Assembly: GCA_038322235.1 (NCBI GenBank)
Contig: JBBQFQ010000003.1
Location: forward strand, 1 to 64,000
DNA: 64,000 bases
Source: SZAS-18 sp038322235
GTDB taxonomy: Bacteria; Verrucomicrobiota; Verrucomicrobiia; Chthoniobacterales; SZAS-18
Direction: 5' to 3'
The notes under the pieces are model-generated. The model was not told the DNA's origin. It did not search any database and saw only the letters and a list, made by a program, of their open reading frames with translations. Below, piece after piece: positions 50,936 through 59,552 of the stretch. The stretch's first letter is position 1. Every line of letters starts with the position of its first letter. Both the position numbers and the translations under genes were made by a program.

Positions 50936-51658
50936 TTGGAGGACTGGGATCAGTCAGCAAAAAACCAACTAGAAAAACAAACCCAATTCGATAATTCGAA
51001 CCCACAACCCAATGCGGCAGCAGCCGCTTCTGTCGGAAACGACGGAACTGTCACCCCGAACGTTGCCCCCAACGCCTCGGTCAACCTCAACCCAAACCTC
51101 AACCCCGCTGTCAGCGCAGCGGATTTCCCGGCGGTTCTCGCAGCTCTCGGCCTCTCGGCCGGACTGCTCGAATCGGTCCAGGCGCTCAACCGCCAGTATG
51201 AGCAACTGGTCGGACCGCTCGCGTCCATTCCCCGGACGGAACGTCGCCGCTATCGCTACCAGGCGAACGGCGACACCGGGCACACGGACAGCCTCAAGGG
51301 CCTCATCGCCCAGCGGCCGGACGCCGTGCCGCCGGACGCGAGTCTGGCGAACGTCAGCGCCCTGGAAAGCGTCCGCGACCTCCTCGCGCCGGAGGTCGAA
51401 CGCGTCCGCACCATCCTGGTCCGGCTGGAGGACGTTGCCACGCTCGCCAGCCGCCAGTTCCAAGCGCGGCTGAGCACGGCGCGCATCGGGCTCCAGTCGG
51501 CGAGTCGCTACGCCGGTGCCGACCTCGGCGAACAGCTCGCGCGAGCGGGGACCCGCTTCCACCGGAAGCGGAAGAAGCCGGCGGCTCCGGGTGCGACCGG
51601 CGCCCCGGCGACGGAAGCCACCCCGCCGCCACCCGCGGGACCCGCCGCAAAGGCGTGA
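50936..51658 (+). CDS. Helical hypothetical protein
   Basis: This 240-residue ORF uses a TTG start because no ATG is available in the N-terminal region. It begins with an Asn/Pro/Ala-rich segment (about 20-60) followed by a helical domain, R-R-R-Y-R-Y-Q-A-N-G, V-P-P-D-A-S-L and E-V-E-R-V-R-T-I-L-V-R-L-E-D-V-A-T-L, then a basic linker and an Ala/Pro-rich tail. Similar uncharacterised proteins occur in Bacteroidota and Planctomycetota, as I recall. A terminator follows at 51700. The start is uncertain. Confidence 0.55.
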   Translation: MEDWDQSAKNQLEKQTQFDNSNPQPNAAAAASVGNDGTVTPNVAPNASVNLNPNLNPAVSAADFPAVLAALGLSAGLLESVQALNRQYEQLVGPLASIPRTERRRYRYQANGDTGHTDSLKGLIAQRPDAVPPDASLANVSALESVRDLLAPEVERVRTILVRLEDVATLASRQFQARLSTARIGLQSASRYAGADLGEQLARAGTRFHRKRKKPAAPGATGAPATEATPPPPAGPAAKA

Positions 51659-51699
51659 GCGATCGGACCAGTCCGGACTGAGCAAGGTCAGTCCATCCC

Positions 51700-51732
51700 G
51701 GCGGGCGTCTCTTCGGAGGCGCCCGCCTTTTT
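51700..51732 (+). terminator. Rho-independent terminator
   Basis: GGCGGGCG (51700-51707) pairs with CGCCCGCC (51720-51727) and five T residues follow. It ends the transcript of the 50936-51658 gene. Confidence 0.85.
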
Positions 51733-52016
51733 CGTGCCCGGATGTCTCGGGCACCCGGGCAGACGCAACCGTTTGGGCGCGAGAGCGCGCGCCAGGAAAG
51801 GGAGCAAAGCTTTCCCCGCCTCGCCCGCGTCGATCTCAACGGCGCGCCCGACACCCGGGGGGGCCCGGCTTGGATCGCTCTCCTGAGCCGCGTCCACCGG
51901 ACGGACCGAGGCGTCAAACCGCGAAAATCCCGGAAATGGGAGATGCGCCCCGTCTTTCTGAGATGTTTTGCATCTCCCGGAGATGTGAAACATCTCCCAA
52001 CCTCCCGCATCTCCCT

Positions 52017-52235
52017 GAGATGCGCCGCATCTCAAAAAGATCCCCCGTATCTTCGGGAGATGCGCCGCATCTCAAAAAGATCCCCCGCATCTTCGGGAGA
52101 TGCGCCGCATCTCAAAAAGATCCCCCGCATCTTCGGGAGATGCGCCGCATCTCAAAAAGATCCCAACGCATCTTCGGGAGATGCGCTGCATCTCAAAAAG
52201 ATCCCAAGTCATCTCCGGGAGATGCGCCACGCCAC
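52017..52235. repeat. Tandem 40-bp hairpin repeat array
   Basis: Copies begin at 52017, 52057, 52097, 52137, 52178 and 52219, with a period of 40-41 bp. Each has the dyad GAGATGCG-C-CGCATCTC, and neighbouring copies share the dyad CGCATCT-TCGGG-AGATGCG. The first half of each stem can therefore pair with either flank, so alternative structures are possible. Degenerate GAGATG/CATCTC hairpins extend the array to 51940. The last copy is partial. Confidence 0.9.
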
Positions 52236-52443
52236 GGCCATGTCCCCATCCCAGCGCTTCCGATTTGCCCCCATCAAAGTACCTCCTTTGCTCGGCAACA
52301 GTTCAGAGGACTCCGACTTCTGAGCGAACGCACAACCTCGGCGCCTCGCGCAAACGGCAGGAACGCCCCTGCCCCAACAATATTTACCCGCTGGTTGACA
52401 AAAGCATTGACGGCGGAATTTCGTTGTCGACACTCCGTGCGAC

Positions 52444-53154
52444 ATGAACGTTCAAAGATCCGCACCTCGCGTCTCGACCGGCTTCGCCGGAGCGATCGCT
52501 CTCGCCGCCGCCTCCACCGCATACGGCACAGTGGTGCAGGTCGCCATTCCACTCGACTTTAATGTCGCCGCGGGCACCGCGACGGCTCCCCCGGTTAACT
52601 GGGACGTAAATGGCGACGGAATCAACGATTTCACCTTTACCTATCGTTTCCCGAACACAGCGACCGGCAGCGGCGTGATCTGGCAAGCGAATATGAATCC
52701 GTTCACGGGTTCCTCCGCCACGAACGGGGTTCTGGGCTATCAGGGCGCGTTCGTCCGCTACGCGGAGGCGTTTACGCTGGGCACGTCGTTTGGACCCACA
52801 CCTCCGACGAACACCCCGGTCGTGAGCTTTTCGACCGCGACGCAGGTGACCCTCGGCTCGCGTTATCTTTCGGGCAGCGTCCCGAGCTTTTACGGCGGGT
52901 TTGCGACCGGGCCCACGCCTCCGGGCACTCAGGCTTATGTCGGCTTCCGCTTCAGCATCGGTGGCCAGACGAACTTTGGCTGGCTCCTGCTCAGCGTGAA
53001 TGCCGGTTCGATCGATTTCGTCAGCGCCGCCTACGAGACCACTCCGAACACGGCCATCGTCGCTGGAGCGGTTCCTGAGCCCAGCACGCTCGCGTTTCTT
53101 TCGCTCGGAGCGGTCGGAGTGCTCGGCGCGATTTCCCGCCGCCGCCGCGCTTGA
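52444..53154 (+). CDS. PEP-CTERM sorting domain protein
   Basis: This 236-residue protein has an N-terminal signal-like segment (F-A-G-A-I-A-L-A-A-A-S-T-A-Y-G), a beta-rich body with a G-T-x-T-A-P-P-V-N-W-D-V-N-G-D-G-I-N-D-F-T start and a C-terminal sorting tail from about 210: V-P-E-P-S-T-L-A-F-L, a hydrophobic span, and R-R-R-R-A. It is probably exported and trimmed by exosortase. No exosortase gene is in the window. An N-G-D-G-x-x-D motif near 57-63 suggests a Ca-binding dockerin-like repeat. The repeat array lies upstream. Confidence 0.9.
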   Translation: MNVQRSAPRVSTGFAGAIALAAASTAYGTVVQVAIPLDFNVAAGTATAPPVNWDVNGDGINDFTFTYRFPNTATGSGVIWQANMNPFTGSSATNGVLGYQGAFVRYAEAFTLGTSFGPTPPTNTPVVSFSTATQVTLGSRYLSGSVPSFYGGFATGPTPPGTQAYVGFRFSIGGQTNFGWLLLSVNAGSIDFVSAAYETTPNTAIVAGAVPEPSTLAFLSLGAVGVLGAISRRRRA

Positions 53155-53183
53155 TTTGAGCTGAATCCAGCTTCCTGCTTTTC

Positions 53184-53216
53184 GCCCCCAGTTCCCGCGC
53201 GGGACTGGGGGCTTTT
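53184..53216 (+). terminator. Terminator after the PEP-CTERM gene
   Basis: A long GC-rich stem (about 14 bp with one bulged T) formed by GCCCCCAGTTCCCGC and GCGGGACTGGGGGC is followed by a five-T tract, 10 bp before the AlkP start. It probably ends the PEP-CTERM message. Confidence 0.85.
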
Positions 53217-53225
53217 TCTTCGCCC

Positions 53226-55259
53226 ATGACTCCTCCGAAACGCGTGCTCCTGCTCGGCTGGGACGCTGCGGACTGGCAGATTGCGCGTCCACTGCTGGAA
53301 GCCGGCCTGATGCCCAACCTGCAGCGTTTGATCGAGCGCGGATCCAGCGGAAATCTGGCCACACTGCAGCCGATCATTTCGCCGATCCTGTGGAACTCCG
53401 TGGCCACCGGCAAACGGGCCGACAAGCACGGCGTACTGGGGTTCGTCGAACCGAAGCCGGACGGCACCGGACTTCGGCCGGTGGCCAGCACCTCAAGGCG
53501 CGCGAAGGCCATCTGGAATATCCTCTCGGAGTGTGGCCGGCCATCCGTGGTCGTCGACTGGTACGCCTCGCACCCGGCGGAAAAAATCCGAGGGGCGGTG
53601 ATCACCAACTACCTGCGCGACAGCGTGCTCGGCGCCAAGCCGATCCCGCCCGCGGCCGTCCACCCGCCCGATCTTCTCGAAGTGATGGAGAAGCTGCGGG
53701 TGCTGCCGGCCAGTCTCACCGGCGAGCAGGTCGCGCCCTTCTTTCTCGACGGGCTGCCCTCGGACGAGGATCCGCGGGTCCAGGCGTTTGCCGCGCTGTT
53801 GGCCCAGAATGCCACCGTCCATAACGCCGCCACCTATCTCGCCGAAGCCGAGGAGTGGGATTTCCTCGCGGTCTACTACGATTTCATTGACCACGCCTGC
53901 CACGGCTTCATCGAATACCGGGCGCCGCAGATGGCGCACGTGGGAGACGGAGACTTCAAGATCTTCGGCAAGCTGATCGACCGGGTGTACCAGTACCATG
54001 ATCTGATGCTGGGCCGTTGGCTGGAGCTCGCGGGGGATGACACCACGATTTTCATCGTTTCCGATCACGGATTTTTTTCGGGCAACGCGCGGCCGCTCGC
54101 TCCGCAGTGGCTGCCGCACGCGCCGGATCAGCCGCGCGGCGTGAGCAAGAATCCGCTCGTCTGGCATCGGCCGCACGGCATGCTGGTCGCCCACGGGCCG
54201 GGCATCCGGGCGGATCATCTCGTCCACGGGGCCTCGCTCCTTGATCTCGCCCCGACCTTCCTCACGCTCCTCGGGGTACCCGTGCCCCGCGACATGGACG
54301 GCCGGGTGCTGACGGTCCTGTTCGCCGGACCCTGCGATAGCGGGACCGTCGAGTCCTACGAAGCGCCGCATCCGGAGGACGGCGTCTGGCGCGAAATGCC
54401 GGCGGAGGAGAGCGACCCGTGGGCGGCGCAGGAAGCGATGCGACAGCTGGCGGAGCTCGGTTACATCGAGCCGAATCAGGACGGCGCCGCCGCCATCCTG
54501 AGCGCCGAGAACACGCGCCTTAGCAATCTCGCCCAGGTGTATTTCGGCTCCCAGCGTCCGGCCCTCGCCCTCCCGCTCTTGGAGGAACTCTGCGCGAAAT
54601 ACGAAAACGCGAATCACCGGGCCCGGCTGGCGATGTGTCTGCTCGCCTTGGGCCGGGTGGACGACGCTGCCCCCGAGGTGGCGCGAGCCCTGGAGTTGAA
54701 TCCGGAAGCCCCGGTGGGCCGCCTGCTCGAAGCCTGGCTGCCGCTCTTGCGTGGTGATGCTGCCGGAGCACATGAGCGACTCACCCGCATTCAGGCAGAT
54801 GAGGAATACCTTCCCTTCATCCTCTTGCAGGTCGGATCGACCTTCCTGCGCCAGATGCGATGGGCGGACGCCGAGGAGGCCTTCCGGCGCGTGCTGACGC
54901 TCGACGACGACAGCGCGGAAGCGCACGACGGCCTGGGAGTCGCGCTGCGCGAGCAGGGGCGTCTGGACGACGCTATTTTCGAGCACATGAGCGCCGCCAC
55001 CCTCCAGCAGGAACGGGCCCAGACGCACGTGAACCTCGGCATCTCGCTCGCGATTCACCGCAAGTTCGACTGGGCCATTCGAGCCTTCGAAGTCGCGGGC
55101 GAACTGGCCCCGGACGAGCCCTTCCCCCATCGCTGCCTCGCGCGCCTCTACTTCGGGGTGAAGAAAAATCGGGAAAAGGCGCGGCAGCATGCGGCGGAAA
55201 TGCTCCGCCGACGCGCGGCCCTGCGTGATCGCGTGCCGGCTTTCTCAGCTGGCGCCTGA
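53226..55259 (+). CDS. Alkaline phosphatase-superfamily protein with C-terminal TPRs
   Basis: This 677-residue protein has an AlkP-superfamily domain (about 5-380) of the type I phosphodiesterase/nucleotide pyrophosphatase kind: L-L-L-G-W-D-A-A-D-W early, then S-P-I-L-W-N-S-V-A-T-G-K, and I-V-S-D-H-G-F-F-S-G with metal ligands. A TPR domain follows (about 430-660; A-L-E-L-N-P-E-A-P, G-V-A-L-R-E-Q-G-R-L-D-D-A-I). No signal peptide is seen. Fusions of this type occur in Verrucomicrobiota and Planctomycetota. The substrate is unknown. Confidence 0.87.
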   Translation: MTPPKRVLLLGWDAADWQIARPLLEAGLMPNLQRLIERGSSGNLATLQPIISPILWNSVATGKRADKHGVLGFVEPKPDGTGLRPVASTSRRAKAIWNILSECGRPSVVVDWYASHPAEKIRGAVITNYLRDSVLGAKPIPPAAVHPPDLLEVMEKLRVLPASLTGEQVAPFFLDGLPSDEDPRVQAFAALLAQNATVHNAATYLAEAEEWDFLAVYYDFIDHACHGFIEYRAPQMAHVGDGDFKIFGKLIDRVYQYHDLMLGRWLELAGDDTTIFIVSDHGFFSGNARPLAPQWLPHAPDQPRGVSKNPLVWHRPHGMLVAHGPGIRADHLVHGASLLDLAPTFLTLLGVPVPRDMDGRVLTVLFAGPCDSGTVESYEAPHPEDGVWREMPAEESDPWAAQEAMRQLAELGYIEPNQDGAAAILSAENTRLSNLAQVYFGSQRPALALPLLEELCAKYENANHRARLAMCLLALGRVDDAAPEVARALELNPEAPVGRLLEAWLPLLRGDAAGAHERLTRIQADEEYLPFILLQVGSTFLRQMRWADAEEAFRRVLTLDDDSAEAHDGLGVALREQGRLDDAIFEHMSAATLQQERAQTHVNLGISLAIHRKFDWAIRAFEVAGELAPDEPFPHRCLARLYFGVKKNREKARQHAAEMLRRRAALRDRVPAFSAGA

Positions 55260-55389
55260 GCTCCGGCGCTTGACGGTGACTGGCGCCCGGCTTCGCCCGG
55301 AACAAGAGCCCGGCGCGCCTCGCCGATCCAAAAGCGCCTGCGGCTCGGTTCGGACGGGCCGGAGGAGCGTCCCGGCTTGCCGTTTCGGC

Positions 55390-55845
55390 TTACTTCACCA
55401 TCAAGGTTCCCCTCATTCCCGCTTGAGTATGCGCGGGGAATGAACACAAGAATTCATAATTGCCGGGTGCCACGGGAGCCTTGAAGGAGGTCAGGCCTTT
55501 CTCCTGGGGGCCGAGAAGCCGGATCGAGGCGAGCACCTTCCCGGCCTGCGACTTCGGTTGGTAGCCCTCGGCTTTGGCGGAAGCCGCCGCGTCGGCGTAG
55601 GCCACTGCGTCAACGCCCGCCTTGAGCAGGATCCAATTGTGGCCCATCGCGTCCTTGGGCATGCTGCCTTCGTTTTTGAGCTCGACGATCACCTGCTGGC
55701 CGGGGCTTACCTCAATGGTGGTGATACTATACTTCATCGTGTCGTTACCGGTGATAGTAACCCGCTTGGGCGGTTCTTCGGCCCGGAGGCTGAAGGCAAA
55801 GGCGCACAAGATTAGCGGCGATAAGAAGCTGGATTGGATTTTCAT
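55390..55845 (-). CDS. Azurin/cupredoxin-like exported protein
   Basis: This 151-residue protein has a signal peptide (K-I-Q-S-S-F-L-S-P-L-I-L-C-A-F-A-F-S-L-R-A) and a cupredoxin fold. The copper ligands H69 (M-G-H-N-W), C134 (F-L-C-S-F-P), H139 and M144 (H-T-Q-A-G-M) match blue copper proteins of the azurin type. It would carry electrons in the periplasm. The ATG at 55845 was chosen for the signal. The gene is convergent with the AlkP-TPR gene and has the remnant at 55907 behind it. Confidence 0.92.
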   Translation of the reverse strand: MKIQSSFLSPLILCAFAFSLRAEEPPKRVTITGNDTMKYSITTIEVSPGQQVIVELKNEGSMPKDAMGHNWILLKAGVDAVAYADAAASAKAEGYQPKSQAGKVLASIRLLGPQEKGLTSFKAPVAPGNYEFLCSFPAHTQAGMRGTLMVK

Positions 55846-56336
55846 GGGGTGTGGGGATTGTTTGAATGAGGCCGTTCCGAGCGGGGGGATTGGCGGGGCG
55901 AGCGTCTCAGAATGCAATCCACCCTTCCCGGTAGAGAGGGTAGTTGTCCTTCGTTCTCCCGCCGGTGCCGTCGAAGTCCGACGGGCCGCCGTTAAAGCGA
56001 TTGTAGCGAATATACTGGGCGAAAGCTTTCACGTTGCTCTTCGGCTAGAAGGGATTTTCCCGGAAAAGGGGGGACGCGGTTGGGGGGGTAACCGAATACA
56101 TCCTCCTGCGTCCCGGATCGGCTACGCCGGGGTTGGCCAAGGCGAACCTTCGCTAGCTCTGCGGGACGCCCCCACCCGGACCGCCGCCGGACCCACTTCT
56201 GCGCGTATCCGCGTCGGATATTTTCGATTTATTCGTTCGCGCGAGGCGCCGGAAATTCGGCGATGCTGGAAATTGTCCCGCCGAGCGCTCGGAACCGCCG
56301 TGACAGAATCCTCCACCTGTGGCTCGTTTTCGCCGC
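55846..56336. other. Intergenic region between azurin and cyclophilin
   Basis: About 490 bp hold no intact gene. The part 55907-56044 contains a remnant of a protein C-terminus on the minus strand. The rest shows no clear ORF, though GC-rich stretches at 56060-56210 are similar in base use to coding DNA. A promoter for the cyclophilin is likely at the right end but was not identified. Confidence 0.55.
55907..56044 (-). pseudogene. Remnant of a beta-barrel-like C-terminus
   Basis: The minus strand reads K-A-F-A-Q-Y-I-R-Y-N-R-F-N-G-G-P-S-D-F-D, then G-T-G-G-R-T-K-D-N-Y-P-L-Y-R-E-G-W-I-A-F and a stop. The alternating aromatic strands and the terminal F are typical of Gram-negative outer-membrane beta-barrels, and I recall related tails with N-x-Y-D-G-x-G-R-N-x-x-D-N-x-T-L-Y. 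There is no start; an in-frame TAG (56045-56047) interrupts it, and upstream codons resemble coding without a frame. It is probably a decayed gene. Confidence 0.5.
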
Positions 56337-57044
56337 ATGATGAAATCCCTCTGCCTTCCCCTTCTCCTCAGCGCCGGCCTGGTTGCCGCTACGAGCGCTC
56401 GCGCGCAAGACAAGCCCACCCCGGCCCCGTCGAGTTCGGCGACGACCGCAGTCGTTCCGGCGGCTCCATCGGCCGATCTCGCCAATCCGGCCATGCTCAC
56501 CGAAACGGCGCCCGAATCCTTCAAGGCGCGCTTCGAGACCACGCAGGGTGCGTTCACGATCGAGGTCACGCGCGCCCTCGCTCCCGTCGGGGCCGATCGC
56601 TTCTACAATCTGGTGAAGGCGGGCTACTTCACGGACATCGCCTTCTTCCGCGTCATTCCCGGCTTCATGGCGCAGTTCGGGATCCACGGCGACCCGAAGC
56701 TCGCCACCGCCTGGCGTCCCGCGCGCATTGCCGATGACCCGGTGAAGAGCAGCAATACGCGGGGCGCGATCACCTTTGCCACGTCCGGCCCGCACTCGCG
56801 CACGACCCAGCTCTTCATCAACCTCGGGGAAAATCGCCAGCTCGACGGCATGGGCTTCTCGTCGTTCGGAAAGGTGATCGCGGGCATGGACGTCGTGGAC
56901 AAGCTCAACGGCGAATATGGCGAAGGTGCCCCCGGCGGCCGGGGCCCGGCGCAGATGCGGGTCCAGTCCGAAGGGAACGTCTACCTGAAGAAGGATTTTC
57001 CGAATCTCGACTACATCCGCTCCGCGGGGATCATGAAGGAGTGA
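56337..57044 (+). CDS. Exported cyclophilin-type peptidylprolyl isomerase
   Basis: This 235-residue protein has a signal peptide (M-M-K-S-L-C-L-P-L-L-L-S-A-G-L-V-A-A-T-S-A-R-A), an Ala/Pro-rich linker and a cyclophilin domain from about 70. The F-F-R-V-I-P-G-F-M-A-Q-F-G and F-I-N-L-G-E-N segments match cyclophilins, although the usual Q-G-G-D is Q-F-G-I, as in some divergent members. The protein would assist folding in the periplasm. The ATG at 56337 is chosen over 56340 and a GTG six codons earlier. FloA follows. Confidence 0.88.
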   Translation: MMKSLCLPLLLSAGLVAATSARAQDKPTPAPSSSATTAVVPAAPSADLANPAMLTETAPESFKARFETTQGAFTIEVTRALAPVGADRFYNLVKAGYFTDIAFFRVIPGFMAQFGIHGDPKLATAWRPARIADDPVKSSNTRGAITFATSGPHSRTTQLFINLGENRQLDGMGFSSFGKVIAGMDVVDKLNGEYGEGAPGGRGPAQMRVQSEGNVYLKKDFPNLDYIRSAGIMKE

Positions 57045-57145
57045 CGGCCGCGGCGCGGGCTCTCGGGTCGCCGCTGCCGCTGGTCGGCGGGCGTCCGAAC
57101 AATTGACTCGCGTGCTCTGCTCGCACGGCGCAAAGTTCCATCACC

Positions 57146-58186
57146 ATGCCTCCCGCTGTCATTGCCGGTCTCGTCATCGTCGCTGCGATCATCGGTCTGA
57201 TTTTCGTCGCAGTGTTCTTCAACTTCATCGGCGTCTGGGTGCGCGCCAAACTCGCGAACGCGCCTGTCGCCATCCTCAACATGCTCGCCATGCGCCTGCG
57301 CGGCGTGCCGGTCGGGTTGATCGTCGACAACCGCATCACGGCCGTGAAGGCCGGCATCAATCTCAGCGCCGACCAGCTCGAAGCGCACTACCTCGCCGGC
57401 GGCAGCGTCGACCAGACCGTTCTCGCGTTGATCGCCGCCTCGAAGGCAAACATCCATCTCGACTTCGACCGCGCCTGCGCGATCGACCTCGCGACCAAGG
57501 GCACGGGCAAAACGGTGCTCGAGGCGGTGCGCACGAGCATCAATCCAAAGGTGATCGACTGCCCGAACCCCAACAGCGGCAAGACGGTGATCGACGCCGT
57601 GGCCAAGGATGGCATCGCGGTGAAGGCGCGCGCCCGGGTCACGGTGCGCTCGAATCTCGACCGCTTCGTCGGCGGCGCGACCGAGGAAACCATCGTGGCC
57701 CGAGTCGGCGAAGGCATCGTGACAAGCATCGGTCTCGCGAATTCCTACAAGGACGTCCTTGAGAATCCGTCGGCGATCTCCAAGCACGTGCTTGCGACCG
57801 GACTCGACAGCGGCACGGCGTTTGAAATCCTCTCGATCGACATCGCCGAAGTCGACGTGGGAGAGAACATCGGCGCCAAGCTTCAGGCCGAGCAGGCCGA
57901 GGCCGACAAGCGGGTCGCCCAGGCCCGCGCGGAAGTGCGGCGCGCCGCCGCCGTGGCGCTCGAGCAGGAGAACATTGCGAAGGTCGCCGAGATGCGCGCC
58001 CGGGTCGTCGAAGCAGAGGCCGAGGTGCCCCGCGCGATGGCGCACGCGTTCATGAGCGGGTCGCTTGGCGTGATGGACTACATGCGGATGAAGAACATGG
58101 AGAGTGACACGCAGATGCGCAGCTCCATCGCGGGGGTCGGCAACCCAACGACCGGCCCGGCGGCCCCGCCGACGCCGGGAAGATGA
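57146..58186 (+). CDS. floA: Flotillin-like protein FloA
   Basis: This 346-residue membrane-microdomain scaffold has an N-terminal hydrophobic anchor (about 4-28), an SPFH-like domain and an Ala/Glu-rich coiled region E-Q-A-E-A-D-K-R-V-A-Q-A-R-A-E-V. The A-L-R-L-R-G-V-P-V-G-type motif (here M-R-L-R-G-V-P-V-G-L-I) and the N-C-P-N-P-N-like region fit FloA/YqfA. The ATG at 57146 is well placed. It forms an operon with the next gene, 30 bp on, which encodes a small membrane-anchored partner. Confidence 0.93.
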   Translation: MPPAVIAGLVIVAAIIGLIFVAVFFNFIGVWVRAKLANAPVAILNMLAMRLRGVPVGLIVDNRITAVKAGINLSADQLEAHYLAGGSVDQTVLALIAASKANIHLDFDRACAIDLATKGTGKTVLEAVRTSINPKVIDCPNPNSGKTVIDAVAKDGIAVKARARVTVRSNLDRFVGGATEETIVARVGEGIVTSIGLANSYKDVLENPSAISKHVLATGLDSGTAFEILSIDIAEVDVGENIGAKLQAEQAEADKRVAQARAEVRRAAAVALEQENIAKVAEMRARVVEAEAEVPRAMAHAFMSGSLGVMDYMRMKNMESDTQMRSSIAGVGNPTTGPAAPPTPGR

Positions 58187-58216
58187 GGTAAATTGCCCCT
58201 CCTCCTGTCCGTCGCC

Positions 58217-58837
58217 ATGGAAAAGCTGATCATCTTTGCAGTCATCGCGCTCGGCTTCGCGATCAAGAATTTGATCGAGAAGATGGTGAAGGGGAAGCAG
58301 ACCGATGCGCCGCTGCCGCCGCCGAAGCTCCCGGGTGGAGGAACCGCGGAGGACGAGAAGATGCGGAAATTCTTCGAGGCGCTCGGGCTGCCGACCAACT
58401 CGATTCCGCCGGCGCCGGTCGCGCCGAAAGCGACCAAGCCGGCGCGGAAGCCGTCGCCCCCGGCCATGCCCGCGCCCGCGCGGCGTCCGACTCCTCCCCC
58501 GCTCCAGCCCGCGCGACGCACGTTCGATCCGGAGATGGATCCGGCAGTGCTCTCCGGCACGCTGAGTCGTGCGGATCCGCGCTTCGACGGCCAGGGCGTC
58601 ACCTCGGAGATGCGCGATGCGGCGCGCTACGAGCGTCAGTCGGTCGACGTCACGGTGGACATGCACCAGCAACTTCTGCGTCCCGCGGAACAGGTGGAAT
58701 TGCAAACGGTGCTGCGGATCGGCGAGCTCGTCTCGCCGGCGGCCCGAATCGCCCGCCAGATCCGCGCGAATCCAGCAGCGCTCCGCGAAGCGTTCGTTTT
58801 ACAGGAGATCTTCGGCAAACCGCTCTCCACGCGGTAG
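58217..58837 (+). CDS. Small membrane-anchored protein following floA
   Basis: This 206-residue protein begins M-E-K-L-I-I-F-A-V-I-A-L-G-F-A-I-K-N-L-I, a short membrane anchor (about 4-20), followed by a Pro/Ala-rich linker (about 40-110) and a C-terminal helical domain with E-V-L-Q-T-V-L-R-I-G-like residues. It is not NfeD-like. Proteins of this layout often follow floA in Verrucomicrobiota, as far as I recall. It probably helps the flotillin assembly. Function is unknown. Confidence 0.7.
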   Translation: MEKLIIFAVIALGFAIKNLIEKMVKGKQTDAPLPPPKLPGGGTAEDEKMRKFFEALGLPTNSIPPAPVAPKATKPARKPSPPAMPAPARRPTPPPLQPARRTFDPEMDPAVLSGTLSRADPRFDGQGVTSEMRDAARYERQSVDVTVDMHQQLLRPAEQVELQTVLRIGELVSPAARIARQIRANPAALREAFVLQEIFGKPLSTR

Positions 58838-58869
58838 GCGGGAGTCCATTCGCTCCCATCTCCGGGGCG

Positions 58870-59484
58870 CTATCCCCGCACGATTAGCCCCAAGGCGAGG
58901 GCGAGCATGAGGGCTCCCACGAGCGCGTCGAGGACGCGCCACGCCAGCGGATTCGCAAAGACCGGCGCGAGACCCCGCGCGCCGTAACCGAGGGCGAGGA
59001 ACCACGCGAGGCTCGCGGTGGTCGAGCCGAGGACGAATGGCACCTGGCCCGCGGCGGGCTGGGAGGCGCCGAGCGCCCCGAGCAGGACGATGGTATCCAG
59101 ATAGACGTGGGGATTGAGGAACGTGAAGCCGAGGGCGGTCACGAGGATCCGGCCGACGGGCACGTCCGAGCTGGCATCGGCCGTGAGCGCGGCACCCGCC
59201 GGGCGCAGCGCGCGCTGGAAGGCAAAGACGCCATAGGCCACCAGAAAAGCCGCTCCACCCCAGCGAGCCGCCGCGAGCAGTCCCGGGCTGGCGGCGATGA
59301 CCGAGCCGAGCCCGCAGACCCCAAGCGTGATCAGAATGGCGTCCGAGACGGCGCAAAGCACGATCACCGGGAGCACGTTTTGCCCGCGCAGACCGAGCCG
59401 GAGGACGAACGCGTTCTGGGCCCCGATGGCCATGATGAGCGCCGCGGAGGCGAGAAATCCGGTGGAGTAGGAGTGCCAGTTCAT
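58870..59484 (-). CDS. argO: LysE/ArgO-family amino acid exporter
   Basis: This 204-residue membrane protein has about six hydrophobic segments and the family start I-G-A-Q-N-A-F-V-L-R-L-G-L-R-G-Q. It exports basic amino acids such as arginine or lysine. A divergent LysR-type regulator, ArgP, starts 68 bp away, the usual arrangement of argO/argP and lysE/lysG. The ATG at 59484 is chosen. The gene ends 32 bp from the convergent flotillin partner gene. Confidence 0.9.
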   Translation of the reverse strand: MNWHSYSTGFLASAALIMAIGAQNAFVLRLGLRGQNVLPVIVLCAVSDAILITLGVCGLGSVIAASPGLLAAARWGGAAFLVAYGVFAFQRALRPAGAALTADASSDVPVGRILVTALGFTFLNPHVYLDTIVLLGALGASQPAAGQVPFVLGSTTASLAWFLALGYGARGLAPVFANPLAWRVLDALVGALMLALALGLIVRG

Positions 59485-59552
59485 GGGCTTCCGATACGCT
59501 TGCGCCCCAATGCAGCCCAGCTAATCTTCCTAATGGCCGTTAAGCTCCGCTA

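Larger units (their letters stand above)
51659..52443. repeat. Repeat-bearing intergenic region
   Basis: A 785-bp gap holds a terminator (51700-51732), then a 0.3-kb array of hairpin-forming repeats (51940-52235), then about 200 bp upstream of the PEP-CTERM gene. A TTGACA box is present at 52395-52400. No believable gene is seen; open frames through the array do not follow its 40-bp period and are not considered coding. Confidence 0.75.

Noticed and set aside
51940..52235. CRISPR array
   Set aside because: Repeats are contiguous with no unique spacers, and no cas gene is near.
51516..52562. A long plus-strand frame running through the hairpin repeat array
   Set aside because: The 40-bp period is not a multiple of three, so the apparent peptide repeats change frame; the terminator at 51700 and PEP-CTERM start also contradict it.
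56122..56316. A 64-codon minus-strand frame between the barrel remnant and the cyclophilin
   Set aside because: No start signal or recognisable content; it overlaps another decayed-looking frame.
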